Shown piece by piece: positions 54,372-64,000 of a DNA stretch of 64,000 bases. Each line of letters begins with the position of its first letter. The stretch's first letter is position 1. Source of the stretch: Leptodontidium sp. MPI-SDFR-AT-0119 (lineage: Eukaryota > Ascomycota > Leotiomycetes > Helotiales > Leptodontidiaceae). The translations under genes and the position numbers were made by a program. The stretch covers positions 62,001-126,000 of the forward strand of contig JAHLEZ010000035.1 of assembly GCA_020726505.1 (NCBI GenBank). The letters run 5' to 3'. The notes beneath the pieces were generated by a model. The model ran no database searches. It was not told the origin of the DNA and worked only from the letters and a program-made list of their open reading frames with translations.

Positions 54372-56413
54372 TCACCCCAAGCTGAATCCTTCCAAATCAG
54401 AGACAATCTCTATCTCATATTGCGGCAAGTACTGCTCTGAAGTCTGTCGACACCATGAAAGCACTACCTCACACCAGCTCTGCACCTGACTGGAATTAAG
54501 GTCCAAATTCATGGAGGGGGATATTGGCTGATGACATTTCTCCATGAAGGGCGGCGGGCTGTCTGCGATTCCAGGGTTGAGACTCATAGTATGACGTGCG
54601 CAGCATATGACTGTTCTACGCTTCCGAGGTGAACTGGTCATGTTCTTCAAGCGTGTAGATACCGAATTCTTCGATTTTGCCTCGGTATGTCCGTTTTCAA
54701 GAGCAACAGGGCCCCCCGTATCTGGCAACTTGTACTCTTCAATTGGAGGGGTGAAGAGGTTACGTGTGGACACGGCAGAGTCGCCATTAAAGAGCCAATC
54801 ATTTGAGTGGCGGCCAAGTTGCGTAAATGCATTCATTTGAGCGGGACGCTCCTTACGACGTCCCGAAAAGCTTGCTGCTCGAGAGGCAGGTGAGTGTTTC
54901 TGGGGTATAAGTCCCGGGAATTGCTCACGTCCTAGACTTGGACGGTAATCAGCTAGCGGCAGCTGTTCTTCGGACAAGAGAGGATAGTCTCCAAGAATGG
55001 GAGACTGTATGGGATCTGGTATCGTTGAAAACTGATGGCGGCCAACAGGCGCATTGAGTACTGACTCAATATCTTCAAGTGACAGTGGTTTGCCTTGATC
55101 AGCCGGGTCCGTGAAGCTCTGTAGACCCTCCGGCATGGATAAGCCCACATCCCAGTCGCCCAGAACATTAGCCTCTTCAAGAAACCATGGTGAAGTCTCG
55201 TTCAGGTCATGTGAGGTTTCAATGTCGTCGATATGATATGTCATGAAATCATTCGGAAGGGGCGGCCATGAAGTATCAACAATTGCTGAGTGAAGTCCCG
55301 AGGTATGAGCAGTGGGTAAGAAGACAGGATGCTGAATAGACGCTTCATGGGCGCTTCCAAATGTTGTAGTGCTGGTGCCATTGTCATTCGTCACATTGGA
55401 TTGACTTTGACCGTTGTGAATCGTTCGTGGTTTGGATTTGGTACTTTCTGGCACGGAGTTGACTTTCTCCGAATGGATACCATCTGAGGCAGATGTGCTG
55501 GATAGCTGAACGGCATTGCTTTGAGATTGTTGCGGGGGCTTGGAGAGAGATGTGGCTCTGGGCCTAGTGGTCTCATGGGCCGAAGTGTCTGATGCTTTAG
55601 GATTCGCGTCTGGAGTCAGTCTGCGCAAAACTTGACTCAAGAGACTTGGTTTCGCTGTGCATTGGCAGGGTTTGTCCGAAGCCGAAGCCCATTGTTGGGA
55701 CAAGACTCTGGCTTGCACTGCACTATGTTAGAAAATGGCGAGCCGTGAGTGCTAGTTGGGGAACTTACCTTGACTTTCCGCTTTCTGTGATCATCACAAA
55801 CATTCCCACTGTTGGCAGCAGCTTCCGCTGCTTCAAGCATTCCATATCGGCGCTTTTTTCTCTTAGGTTTCTTGTTGTCCACCCCACGGACCCATGAGAG
55901 GATCTTGGGAAATGCCTGCTCGGGTGATGGGTGAGGTACCGTAGGCTCGGCAACCTCACTCTTCGTGTTCTCTTGGAGATGAGCCGGTTTCGGTTTCGAT
56001 ACCGTATCTGGAGAGCTAGAAGGGGCCTAGTCATTGACCCACAAGTCAGTGTTATTTAGCTCGATTGACAGTTCGGGCCATGACTCCTTCGAAGGCAACT
56101 GTCCGGATGTAGTCCCGTCAGCTGACTCCTCGGCCACAGAGGCTAAGCCTGCAGTATCAAGACCACTATGTCCACTTGATATCTCGACCTTCCTCTTTTC
56201 CTCTTTCAGAAACTTCTTCGTTGCAGCTCTCATTTTCCGCTCCATGGTCGTCTCAAGTGGGAAGTGATAGCTCAATGCTACCGCCAATTCCTTGGAACCG
56301 ACTGCCGGGTGCCATTGTAGCGTATAGTCTTTTCCATGAGAGATGCTATGACTTGGAGGATCGAAGGAGGATTCGCGAGATGAAGGTTCAACAGCCAGAT
56401 GTTTCTTCTCCAT
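54372..56413 (-). pseudogene. Large low-complexity nuclear-type protein with in-frame TAG and a frame break
   Basis: Start ATG 56413 (MEKKHLAVEPSSRESSFDPP). The N-terminal part (DYTLQWHPAVGSKELAVALS, ERKMRAATKKFLKEEKRKVE) reads open to LWVND, then TAG at about 56028-56030, and continues in exactly the same frame with APSSSPDTVSKPKPAHLQEN and a basic block DNKKPKRKKRRYGMLEAAEA. A GTAAGT..AG intron near 55770 follows, but the long downstream frame (QPLSLEDIESVLNAP-like Ser/Pro/Asp-rich sequence ending VSDLEGFSLG at 54372) does not join in phase by any acceptor I could find. Either the gene is recently broken or the sequence contains two small errors. Predicted disordered nuclear-type protein of about 670 residues. 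No family. Confidence 0.5.
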
Positions 56414-57704
56414 CGTGTAGGCAAGGCTGTGGCGCACCAAGGACTCTCTAGCTCATAAAATGTTCTACTTCGGAAATTGACAACCAAAACGCGGGAAGCT
56501 CAAATGGGAAGAAAACAACAAAACTGCTGCCGACCGACCTAATAAAAGAAATTCGAGGCTTCGGTCTGAACGAAGCCCACATCTGTGACCGAAGTGATGA
56601 AGATCAGGCTGACTGGCTGGATAGCTGACTGAAGGACGCTAGTCCTAATCCTTGACCGAACAAGCCACTCACGTGGTCACTCAACCAGGTAGAATTCTAA
56701 TGAGAGCTGGGACGTGCGGCCATTTGCATGTTGCTTTGAGATTTCATGGATGCTTACTTTTGCAGAACCGTCAACAGAAAAGGGGGAGGAAGTGGATCTC
56801 ATCACCTGACAAGAATCTAATCTAATCTAATCTCTCCCGCGCTTTCTCAATGGTCAAAAAAGGTTGGCCATCACTACAGTACATCCAAGCTCACCACACC
56901 TCCCAACAACTTCTACTCACCTCCCAGTCAAAAAACCTACTGCCAAATTTAAAATGATGGAAGCACAGTAGATGCGGAGTGAAGTTGGCAGCCTCGCGGT
57001 AATGATATTGTCGTTGATCACTAGGAGCGCGCATGACTGGCCAGTCGCTCAGGCTGAAACTCTGGAGGTTATAGGTATATCATATTCGAAGTCGAGTTCG
57101 ATTGAGTATGATTTGTTCTGTCGCTGTAAAGGAAGCTGGAGGAACAGAGAGTGGATGATAAAAACAGACATCTAGGATCTTGAATCTACCTCCGATCTTT
57201 GGAGTGCGAGTTTATAGCCTTGAATCCTAGGTATTAAATCAGTATGGGATGTGCGGGCCTGTTCCTCAAGTTGTAAGGCTAACAACAAATTCCTACGCAG
57301 CTAGGGTGCTTGAGAGCTCGAATAAGATCCTTTTATAGGTATTAGAAGTACTGAGAGCCAGGACTTCAAGCGGTGAAAGAAAAAGCACGTTTCGCTACGA
57401 AATGAAACCCTTTGTAAATCAGCCGTAGCGGTAACGATATTAATACAGTTTTCTGGTTAAAGAGGCTGGAGGTGTATTAGAATAGCATAGAATAACTTTG
57501 AAACCATTATAGAGAATTATTATACTTTACGTAGGTTTTATGATGCTTAAAGTCGAAGTACCCGTTAGTTTTTCCAGCACAGAGGGTTTTCCGACACGCA
57601 GGGATGCAGGTTACTCAAAACTAACGAATCATTTAACCCTTCGTTGTAGAATATTAGGAAGAGACGTATACTAAGGTCTACATAGACCAATGTTAGATCT
57701 ATAC
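56414..57704. other. Gene-free stretch
   Basis: Contains a TCTAA run near 56817-56838. No supported gene. The region 57200-57700 is probably the eroded C-terminal part of the adjacent Tc1-like transposase on the minus strand. Confidence 0.5.
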
Positions 57705-58175
57705 TCACCAATCCCGACTCACGCCGGCGCTCTCAATTCGTTGCACGTTCGAGATTCGGTTGGAGGTATTTGAGCTAGTGCGGCCAGGTGTGAAGGTAGA
57801 TTCAGGCCTACGCTTAGCTTTTCCGTGTCGTTTGAGGATTTGAGAGATCGTATGGTGGTTGAGTTGCTTCCCTGATTTTGAAGGAGTCACAAGAGCTTTT
57901 AGAGTCATCCGGGTATCCGCAATTACAGTCCAGACAAGTCATCTCTCTCCTCGAGGAGTGATTTTCCGCATAGCACCTCTTCCAGGCTTGTTTTGAAACC
58001 CATTAGTAGGCGCTTGGGTGTGCCGCTTGAGGATGGAAGCAATGGTAGAGTGAGGGTGGGAGGTTTTGATGTGAATCCGGCTCAAGTTGTAGCCCTCCCC
58101 ATGGAGGGTCTATATACGGCATTTTTCTACCGGAGCGAGCTCTTTTCGCGATATCTTAGGCTGACGAGCCATCAT
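57705..58175 (-). pseudogene. Tc1/mariner-like transposase remnant (N-terminal HTH region)
   Basis: Minus strand from ATG 58175: MMARQPKISRKELAPVEKCR then TAG (TGG would give RIW), then TLHGEGYNLSRIHIKTSHPH, STIASILKRHTQAPTNGFQN and KPGRGAMRKITPRGER, a TGA, then ADTRMTLKALVTPSKSGKQL, NHHTISQILKRHGKAKRRPE. The order (HTH, GRP-like linker, ITPR.ER, second HTH with I..ILKRHG.AKRRP) is that of Tc1-type transposases. No catalytic DDE part and no terminal repeats were found, so it is a fragment. Confidence 0.7.
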
Positions 58176-58462
58176 TGAAAATTGGAAGTAATATCATAAG
58201 ATCATTAATAAACTAAACATAAATGTGTGTAAGTGTGGGCCAGCGTAGCATTCGGTAAAAAGAAGCGAATGTGACGCTGACTAACCTGACCTGATTGTTC
58301 ATGATAGATATCAAGGTAAATCCAGCAGTTCAAGATATTGACCACAGCCACTTAGCCCTGCTCGACGACATTTTTGTTCGTGGTCAATCTCAGGGGACAC
58401 AAGACTGGCAGACATCTTTGACGCGGTTGCGCTGCTGGGAGGAGTTTCGCGGATTGTAACTA

Positions 58463-59235
58463 ACGTCCCACCCCACCCTTTCGACCACCCCTACCTTTCG
58501 ACCACCCTTTTACACCAAAACAAGCCATTTTAAGGTATTAATATTATTATTATTTGTTAATAGAATAAGCTGAAACTAAATGTTTATAATATCTTTTATA
58601 AGATCTTTTATACTTTCTAGTAATACTTATTTCATATTACGTAATATTATAAACTAAGTATTTAAAGTCAAAGAAATTTCTCTTATACAAATTTGGTGTA
58701 AAAATGATTTTTCTTATTTTTCTAATAACTTTCACAATTATTAATATAAAAACTCGAAACTTATAATTAAAGTATTTTTTATATGAAATTTCAAGATTCC
58801 TGAGTTTTAAGTCATTTCTATTAATAATAATTTTATAATTAAGTAAAATATAAAGCACCATACAAATAATTTGTATGAGAGAAATTAATTACTTAATTAA
58901 AACACAACTACTAATACAATTACTTTAAAATTCTTAAAACTTCAAGATTTATATACGATCTATATACATTTCAAGTTTTATAAAACTATATTAATTATTA
59001 AGAAAGTTATTAGTAAGTGATTTTTAGTGATTTTTATATGTAAAAACTTAAATATGGTATTACGTAATAATTTATAGTCCAAATTACATTTGTCTTTATA
59101 AAGTCAGTTAAGAAGAGCTAATAAGTACGAATATAAAAAAATTACAAATTTTTATTAATTAGTTATAAAAATATTAATACCTCAAAATCACTGTTTTTGG
59201 TGTAAAAGGGTGGTCGAAAGGGTGGGGTGGGACGT
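58463..59235. mobile_element. AT-rich TIR element (773 bp) with TA target site
   Basis: Ends ACGTCCCACCCCACCCTTTC at 58463 and its reverse complement at 59235, with TA on both sides (58461..58462 and 59236..59237). The terminal repeat continues through TTTCGACCACCC and TTTTACACCAAAA on both ends; the left end carries an extra duplicated CTACCTTTCGACCACCC unit. The interior is extremely AT-rich with no gene. This is likely a non-autonomous element (MITE-like) of the Tc1/mariner-pogo group, with AT enrichment consistent with heavy RIP. Confidence 0.85.
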
Positions 59236-59463
59236 TACTAGTATATCGGATGAGAGATCTGGAGTTTGATGAACTTATGAAAGAAAGAAGCAGCGCGAAT
59301 TCGAGAGGATGGATACGTTTGAGTTGATAGCCGAGGTTTCAAAGAGACTACACGGCAATGGGAGAGCGTACGGCTGTTGTGTTTAGAGCGATACTTGAAG
59401 TTTCTATTTTATGTACAATAAAATAAAAGCAAGGTTATAATTTGTCTTCAAAAAGCTTCACAC

Positions 59464-60440
59464 TTACAGCTTCAAATGTTTCTTCATAACGTCGAGACTC
59501 TCCCCCTCTCTACTATCCACGTTCTCAGTGACAACCCTATCGACCTCCTCTACCACATCATTCTCCCCACCAAGTAAGTCAAACCAACCCTTCACGCCAT
59601 GTTTTTCAAGTAGCCTGACTGCAACCTCCGCAACGTCTGCTCTCGAGACCTGTTTCAAGTCAGTATATATGAAACAGTCCTCAGATCTCACCACTCCGAA
59701 ACTCCACTTCAAGAAAAGCAAAAGAAACTAACCTGGCCGCCCACAGGCGTGGCCCCAAGCACTATCCTTCCGGTCTCAGGACCATCAATCAATTCTCCAG
59801 GTCTCAACACAATGTAATTAAACCGCTTCTCTTCCCCAAGGACCGTAATTGTCTCATCAGCCGCCAGCTTCGCTGCATAATAATTCGACAGAGCCTGTGC
59901 ATTAACTCCCTTCACTGCAGCCCATGAAGCTTCATCCCACCACGGGGCGCTCTCACGACGGATATTGAGGGCGGAAACGAGCAGGAATTTAGTGATTGAG
60001 GGGCTGGAGAGAGAGGCTCGGATGAAGTAGATGCATGCGTCGCGGTCGATGGCGTCGAGGCGTTCTTTGCCGTTGCCGCCCGCTCCTATTCAATAGCATG
60101 CATCAGTTCTCCATAATTTACATGTGATTCTGTGGATCTGATTTTGAGTTCGTGGCGAGGAGTTAGACAAACCGGCACTCCAAACGACCCAATCTGGCTT
60201 TGCTTGATCCAGCACTTTCTTTGCATCCTGCTCTGATTTGACATCCTCCAAACTCTCTACTAAGACCTTAATATTTCCGGGTCCTTGCTTGCCTGCTTCA
60301 AGAATATCGGCTTCTTGGGAGGGGTTTCGGATCACGGATACGACGTCCCAGGAGCGAGAGACGAGTTTTGGGGTTAATAAGAGGGAGATTCTGCCGTGGC
60401 CGCCGAGGAGAAGGATGCGTGGGTACCGTGGGTACGGCAT
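59464..60440 (-). CDS. NAD(P)-binding epimerase/dehydratase-like (atypical SDR) protein
   Basis: Exons 60440..60173, 60085..59733 and 59649..59464 give 268 residues. Start MPYPRYPRILLLGGHGRISL, whose GGHGRIS is the Gly-rich Rossmann dinucleotide motif (GxxGxxA-like). Then SRSWDVVSVIRNP, IKVLVESLEDV and DWVVWSAGAGGNGKERLDAI, and FIRASLSSPSITKFLLVSAL (sheet). The second half has YYAAKLAADETI (the Tyr-x-x-x-Lys pair), NYIVLRPGELIDGPETGRIV and VSRADVAEVAVRLLEKHG. This is the layout of NAD(P)H-binding SDR-like proteins such as yeast YMR090W. Substrate unknown. All junctions are in phase. Probably cytosolic. Confidence 0.9.
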
Positions 60441-61224
60441 TTTCTTTTTATAGAATTGAGGATGATGGTGGGAGTCGATAGGTTTCTATGAGGGTAGAGA
60501 AACTTGAAGAGCGTAAAGAAAATAAACCGAGTCTCGTATTATATGTTTAGAAAAGAGAATTGCACAGGCAAGGAGCTTGAGGTATAGTATAAGCTCGGTC
60601 AATCCCATCATGTTTGTCAGTAGAAAGTTTATATTTGAGTATCTCCACAGCAAGAGTGATTGTCCGGCCAGCCTTCCCTCCGTACCTTCAGAAAGACGAT
60701 CAAGCATCGGTCCCCTCAACTGTTTTTCGGCGCGACAAGACTCCGAATCGAAGCCCTCGAACTGGCGAGCGTGTAGCAGTGACACAAACTTTGGTGTAGG
60801 CCGAGGTTGGGCTGGGCTGGGCTGGGTGGCACCTCGCTTCTGCCGTAGCTCATCGCTTTCCTCGCTTCCGCGCTTTCCGCGGACAACTCGTTTCCCGCAG
60901 GCTTAACGCCTTTCCGCCACACCACCCCATCCCAGCTGACTTTAGATAGATACTGTGAGAGAAGAAAACACAATGACGTAGGTGCGAGGTGCTAAGTGCT
61001 TCCCTCGCTTATGCAGCCAATAAACCAGACGGTGATTAAACCCAACCTCCTCCTTCCCCGCCGTACCCCGCGTCTCGGTCATGGTCGGTGCGGTGTCCTA
61101 AACAAACATTTGCTGAGACTCCTCACATACTCCATACCATATTGCCTTCTTCCATCTACCTTCTACCTCTTTCTCACCCATTGATTCCCCTGTTCGCTTT
61201 GTTGCACTTGAGATCGTAAATATC
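60441..61224. other. Divergent intergenic region
   Basis: Between the divergent SDR and Zn2Cys6 genes. A GGGCT tandem (GGCTGGGCTGGGCTGGG) at about 60810-60826. No gene called. Confidence 0.6.
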
Positions 61225-63971
61225 ATGGAACTCGGCACCAACTCTGCAAACCTACTCAGGACTTGTGATGCATGTCGAGCACGGAAAGTCCGGTGCATCC
61301 GTACGTTTTCCCTGCTTTTGTTTTACGGACGCATCTACTGGTACCGTTCGCGTACCGTTGTACTGGATACATAGATACTCTCGTGTAGTTTGCTCATTCT
61401 GCTAACACCTCCTACACCGAAGGGCGCTCTCATTCAGACCAAACCTGCATAGACTGCAATGTATAGTCTCACAGAAAGAGCAACTGTTCATTATCCTTTA
61501 CATTTTGAGATACTAACTATCATCTTCAACCTAGAAACGAGGCGAGTCATGTTGTTATTCACCAGTCAAGAAACGTCGTGTACAGACTCACTCCCGCCGG
61601 CATCGCGATATTCCTCGTAGGTATTAGCTTCTTGTTTATGACCAGACCATCTTAATGATTTTTTCGATCCGACAATAGCAGCGAAATCATTCTCAGAAAA
61701 TCGGCGTGTATCCTTCAGTGAGCACGCGCAAACTTCTATGGATCCGCCGATAGAGGAAACTGATATGAATCGGAATGGATTTGCTGTTGCACGGGCCACT
61801 TCTATACTGCCAACGACGAGCGCAATTTCACAGCAGTATGTTGATAAGATACTTGACGATTGCCATTTCCAAGAGCAGCGTCAAAATGACCGCTCTGTTC
61901 TCATAGTAGGTAGCTTGCCCTAATCGCTATGTATTTGGATGTTAATGTGCGTACCTCATAGGCTAGTAATCAGTATCGTGAGTGATGAGAGTTAATTTTT
62001 CCTTTTCGATGATCGATTTGTAACAACAGAGATAGCTGGAAGCTCTACACTTGCCTACTTCTCTGAAAAGAGGATAACTGCACTAACGAAAATCCTCGGT
62101 CATTCTCGCGTCGAGGAAATTCTCTCGTCAATTGACAACTCCGTGACTACGCACCTCGAGGGCTCCGGAAACCCCATGTCGGCTTCTACAGTCATGAATA
62201 GTTCCATCTCACTATCCGAGTATCTTTCTCAACATGTCTCGTTATATATCAAAGGTAGCCTGATTCGCCATGATTATAGATATCTAAGGCCGGCCGACTG
62301 ATCTCCTCTAGCATACTTCGACGAGGTGCATCCTATCTACCCATTCTTGAACCGCGCTTCTTTCGAAGCTATGGCGTTTGATCCAGGGCTACAAGCCACT
62401 CTTGCAGCTGGCAAGGCTTGGTCGGCCCTATATCATGCGGTCCTTAGTTTGGGGTGTCTTCATTGTGGTGGCGGCTCTTTCTTTCCAGCCAAGGGACACG
62501 CCTGGAAGTTTTTCAAAATCTCATTAGGTTTACTACCTGATATTCTGTCGGGGAAACGCACACTAGTGACGGCGCAGGTCGGTCTAACATCAGGAGCTCA
62601 CTCATGCCTGAGCATCATTCCATGCTAATATGAAACTAGGCAATGACAGCTATGGTGTGTTCTTTGTAAACAAATGCAAGAAAGTGCAGACTAATGGAAA
62701 CTTTCTAGGCAGTTTTTGCGACAAATTACTCTTCTTTACACGTTGAAGAACTACCGGTAATAGAAGCAGCGAGGGTTGCACTGGTTCTAGGACTTGGGAA
62801 AAGGTTCAAGAGTGGTGAATCCGAGGTTGATCGAAGCTGCACATTTTGGATAATCTATTGCCTTGAAAAGGAGTACGCTTTCAACGTTACAAGATGTTCC
62901 GTCAGTATCTCCACAAGCAGATCGCTGCCTTACGCGTTGCAAGGGTTATCTTTTCTGACTTTTCCATTTACTCAGGTCATCAACGACTGTGACATCGGAT
63001 GCCCCCTACCTCCAAATGAAAACCTACCCCTGCGTGAACTCGACTGGCTCCGCACCTGGGCCTCATATTGCCGTATCATGACGACCGCTTATGATTCCCT
63101 CTTCTCCGTAAGCGCAACCCTCAACTCAACCGAAGTCTACCTGGAAGAAATCGGCCGTGTTCACCAGAGATTGAATCGCTGGAGAGATTGTATCCCGGAA
63201 GACTTTCGCCCAGGCCTCCCGATCCGACCCTATAAGCTGGGGAACCGCCTCTTGACTTCTCTGGCATTGAGGATCCATCTTATGTATTATAATGTACTTG
63301 TTGCGATTTCGAGGTTGTCTCTTCATGTGGAGGATAAACCCTCGGATCAGCAGTCTAGGAGTAAAATCACACTTATGGAGGCGGCGAGGTCGATCATCGA
63401 TGCAACGCAGTTTATCGCCGTCGAGCCATTCACTTCTACGTGGTCAGCTGCCTTCCCTGTCGCTGGGAAATTTACCTTAAGCTAAAATTTGGAGAACAGG
63501 GTCATGGGCCACATGCCGCTCGCCGCAACCTTCATCCTCTTCGACTTCGTAGTCCACAACCCAACCCATCCCGAAACCCGAAAAAACATTTCCTTCCTCG
63601 ACGTCTCCGCTGGATACTTTTCTCGCATGGAAATGGCTACTGACGGCCACATTGCAGGTAGCACGATGGCTGAGTTCTCCCATATTGCTCGCCAACATGT
63701 CTCCGCACTACAAGTCTCAGGCAATCGGCAAAACCAAGGCGCTGGTGAAAATGTCAGTGGGGGTGGAGGTGGAGGTGGAGGTGGAAGTAGAAGTAGACAT
63801 GGAAGCGGAAGCGAAGGTCCTTTTCTAAAGGACAAGAATTCTGGCATCGCGGTGGGTGATACGTCAGGTGGTAATGAGCAGGATAAGCAGACGCAAGAGA
63901 CTATGGGGAATGGGATGGGTTTGCAGAATGAGGCGATTTGGGGGCATGATTCTCTCATGGGGAGCTCGGAG
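61225..63971 (+). CDS. Zn2Cys6 fungal-specific transcription factor (3' end beyond window)
   Basis: Multi-exon gene from the ATG at 61225. The binuclear zinc cluster is split by two introns: CDACRARKVRC in exon 1 (donor after ATC C at 61300), then SHSDQTCIDC and, after the next junction, KRGESCCYSPVKKRRVQTHS, giving C-x2-C-x6-C-x9-C-x2-C-x6-C with a basic linker. Downstream is the regulatory Fungal_trans region: FDEVHPIYPFLNRASFEAMA, YHAVLSLGCLHCGGGSFFP, KISLGLLPDILSG, EAARVALVLGLGKRFKSGES, CPLPPNENLPLRELDWLRTW, then PLAATFILFDFVVHNPTHPE and HIARQHVSALQ. A GGTGGA microsatellite (63759..63787) encodes nine glycines. The last visible exon ends GAG-GTATGT at 63971, so the C terminus lies outside. 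Nuclear regulator; targets unknown. Confidence 0.9.
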
Positions 63972-64000
63972 GTATGTTACGCAAATCTTTCTGTCCATTT

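Noticed and set aside
58637..58861. Minus-strand frame rich in Lys/Asn/Ile
   Set aside because: Lies in the AT-rich interior of the TIR element and reflects base composition.

Overview
The window looks like a chromosome segment from a filamentous ascomycete (Pezizomycotina). Genes are split by short (about 45-110 bp) GT..AG introns with CTAAC/CTGAC branch-like sequences. The families are typically fungal: a HET-domain protein, a Zn2Cys6 regulator, a Fungal_trans_2-type regulator, a 2EXR protein and a FEN2-type permease. Transposons carry TAG stops of the kind left by repeat-induced point mutation (RIP). The exact class is inference; a leotiomycete-like fungus would fit, but I cannot prove it.

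Layout. 0-6.4 kb: the rRNA-processing nuclease FCF1 (minus), a Ser/Thr-rich one-pass membrane protein (plus), a decayed HET gene and a small unknown three-exon gene. 6.4-19.1 kb: a T5orf172/MUG113-domain protein, a MITE-like inverted repeat, an unknown C-terminal fragment, an LTR-like repeat abutting a WD-like gene, several small unknown genes and two decayed genes. 19.1-28.4 kb: a small secreted six-cysteine protein, a 13-exon FEN2/Liz1-like permease, a second decayed HET gene and an 884-residue C2H2 zinc-finger protein assembled here from five exons, one of them 23 nt.

28.4-37.3 kb is mostly mobile DNA. A Fot1/pogo-like element (TA target site) sits inside a larger inverted-repeat element, which lies in an LTR-like remnant. 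Next to it is a complete hAT element with a perfect 8-bp target duplication and seven in-frame TAG codons.

37.3-50.7 kb: a 2EXR protein, a Fungal_trans_2-type regulator, a DOPA 4,5-dioxygenase, a third decayed HET gene and an intact 685-residue HET protein. 50.7-64 kb: another LTR-like remnant, two low-complexity minus-strand genes with broken or shifted frames, a Tc1 transposase remnant, an AT-rich TIR element, an NAD(P)-binding epimerase-like protein and a Zn2Cys6 transcription factor running off the right edge.

There is no obvious co-regulated pathway cluster. The common theme is gene decay next to transposons, with four HET loci (three dead, one intact) within 47 kb. The strongest observations are the nested transposons with their TAG-only stop signature, the cystine-knot-like secreted protein, the micro-exon zinc-finger model and the in-frame TAG in the 54.4-56.4 kb gene.
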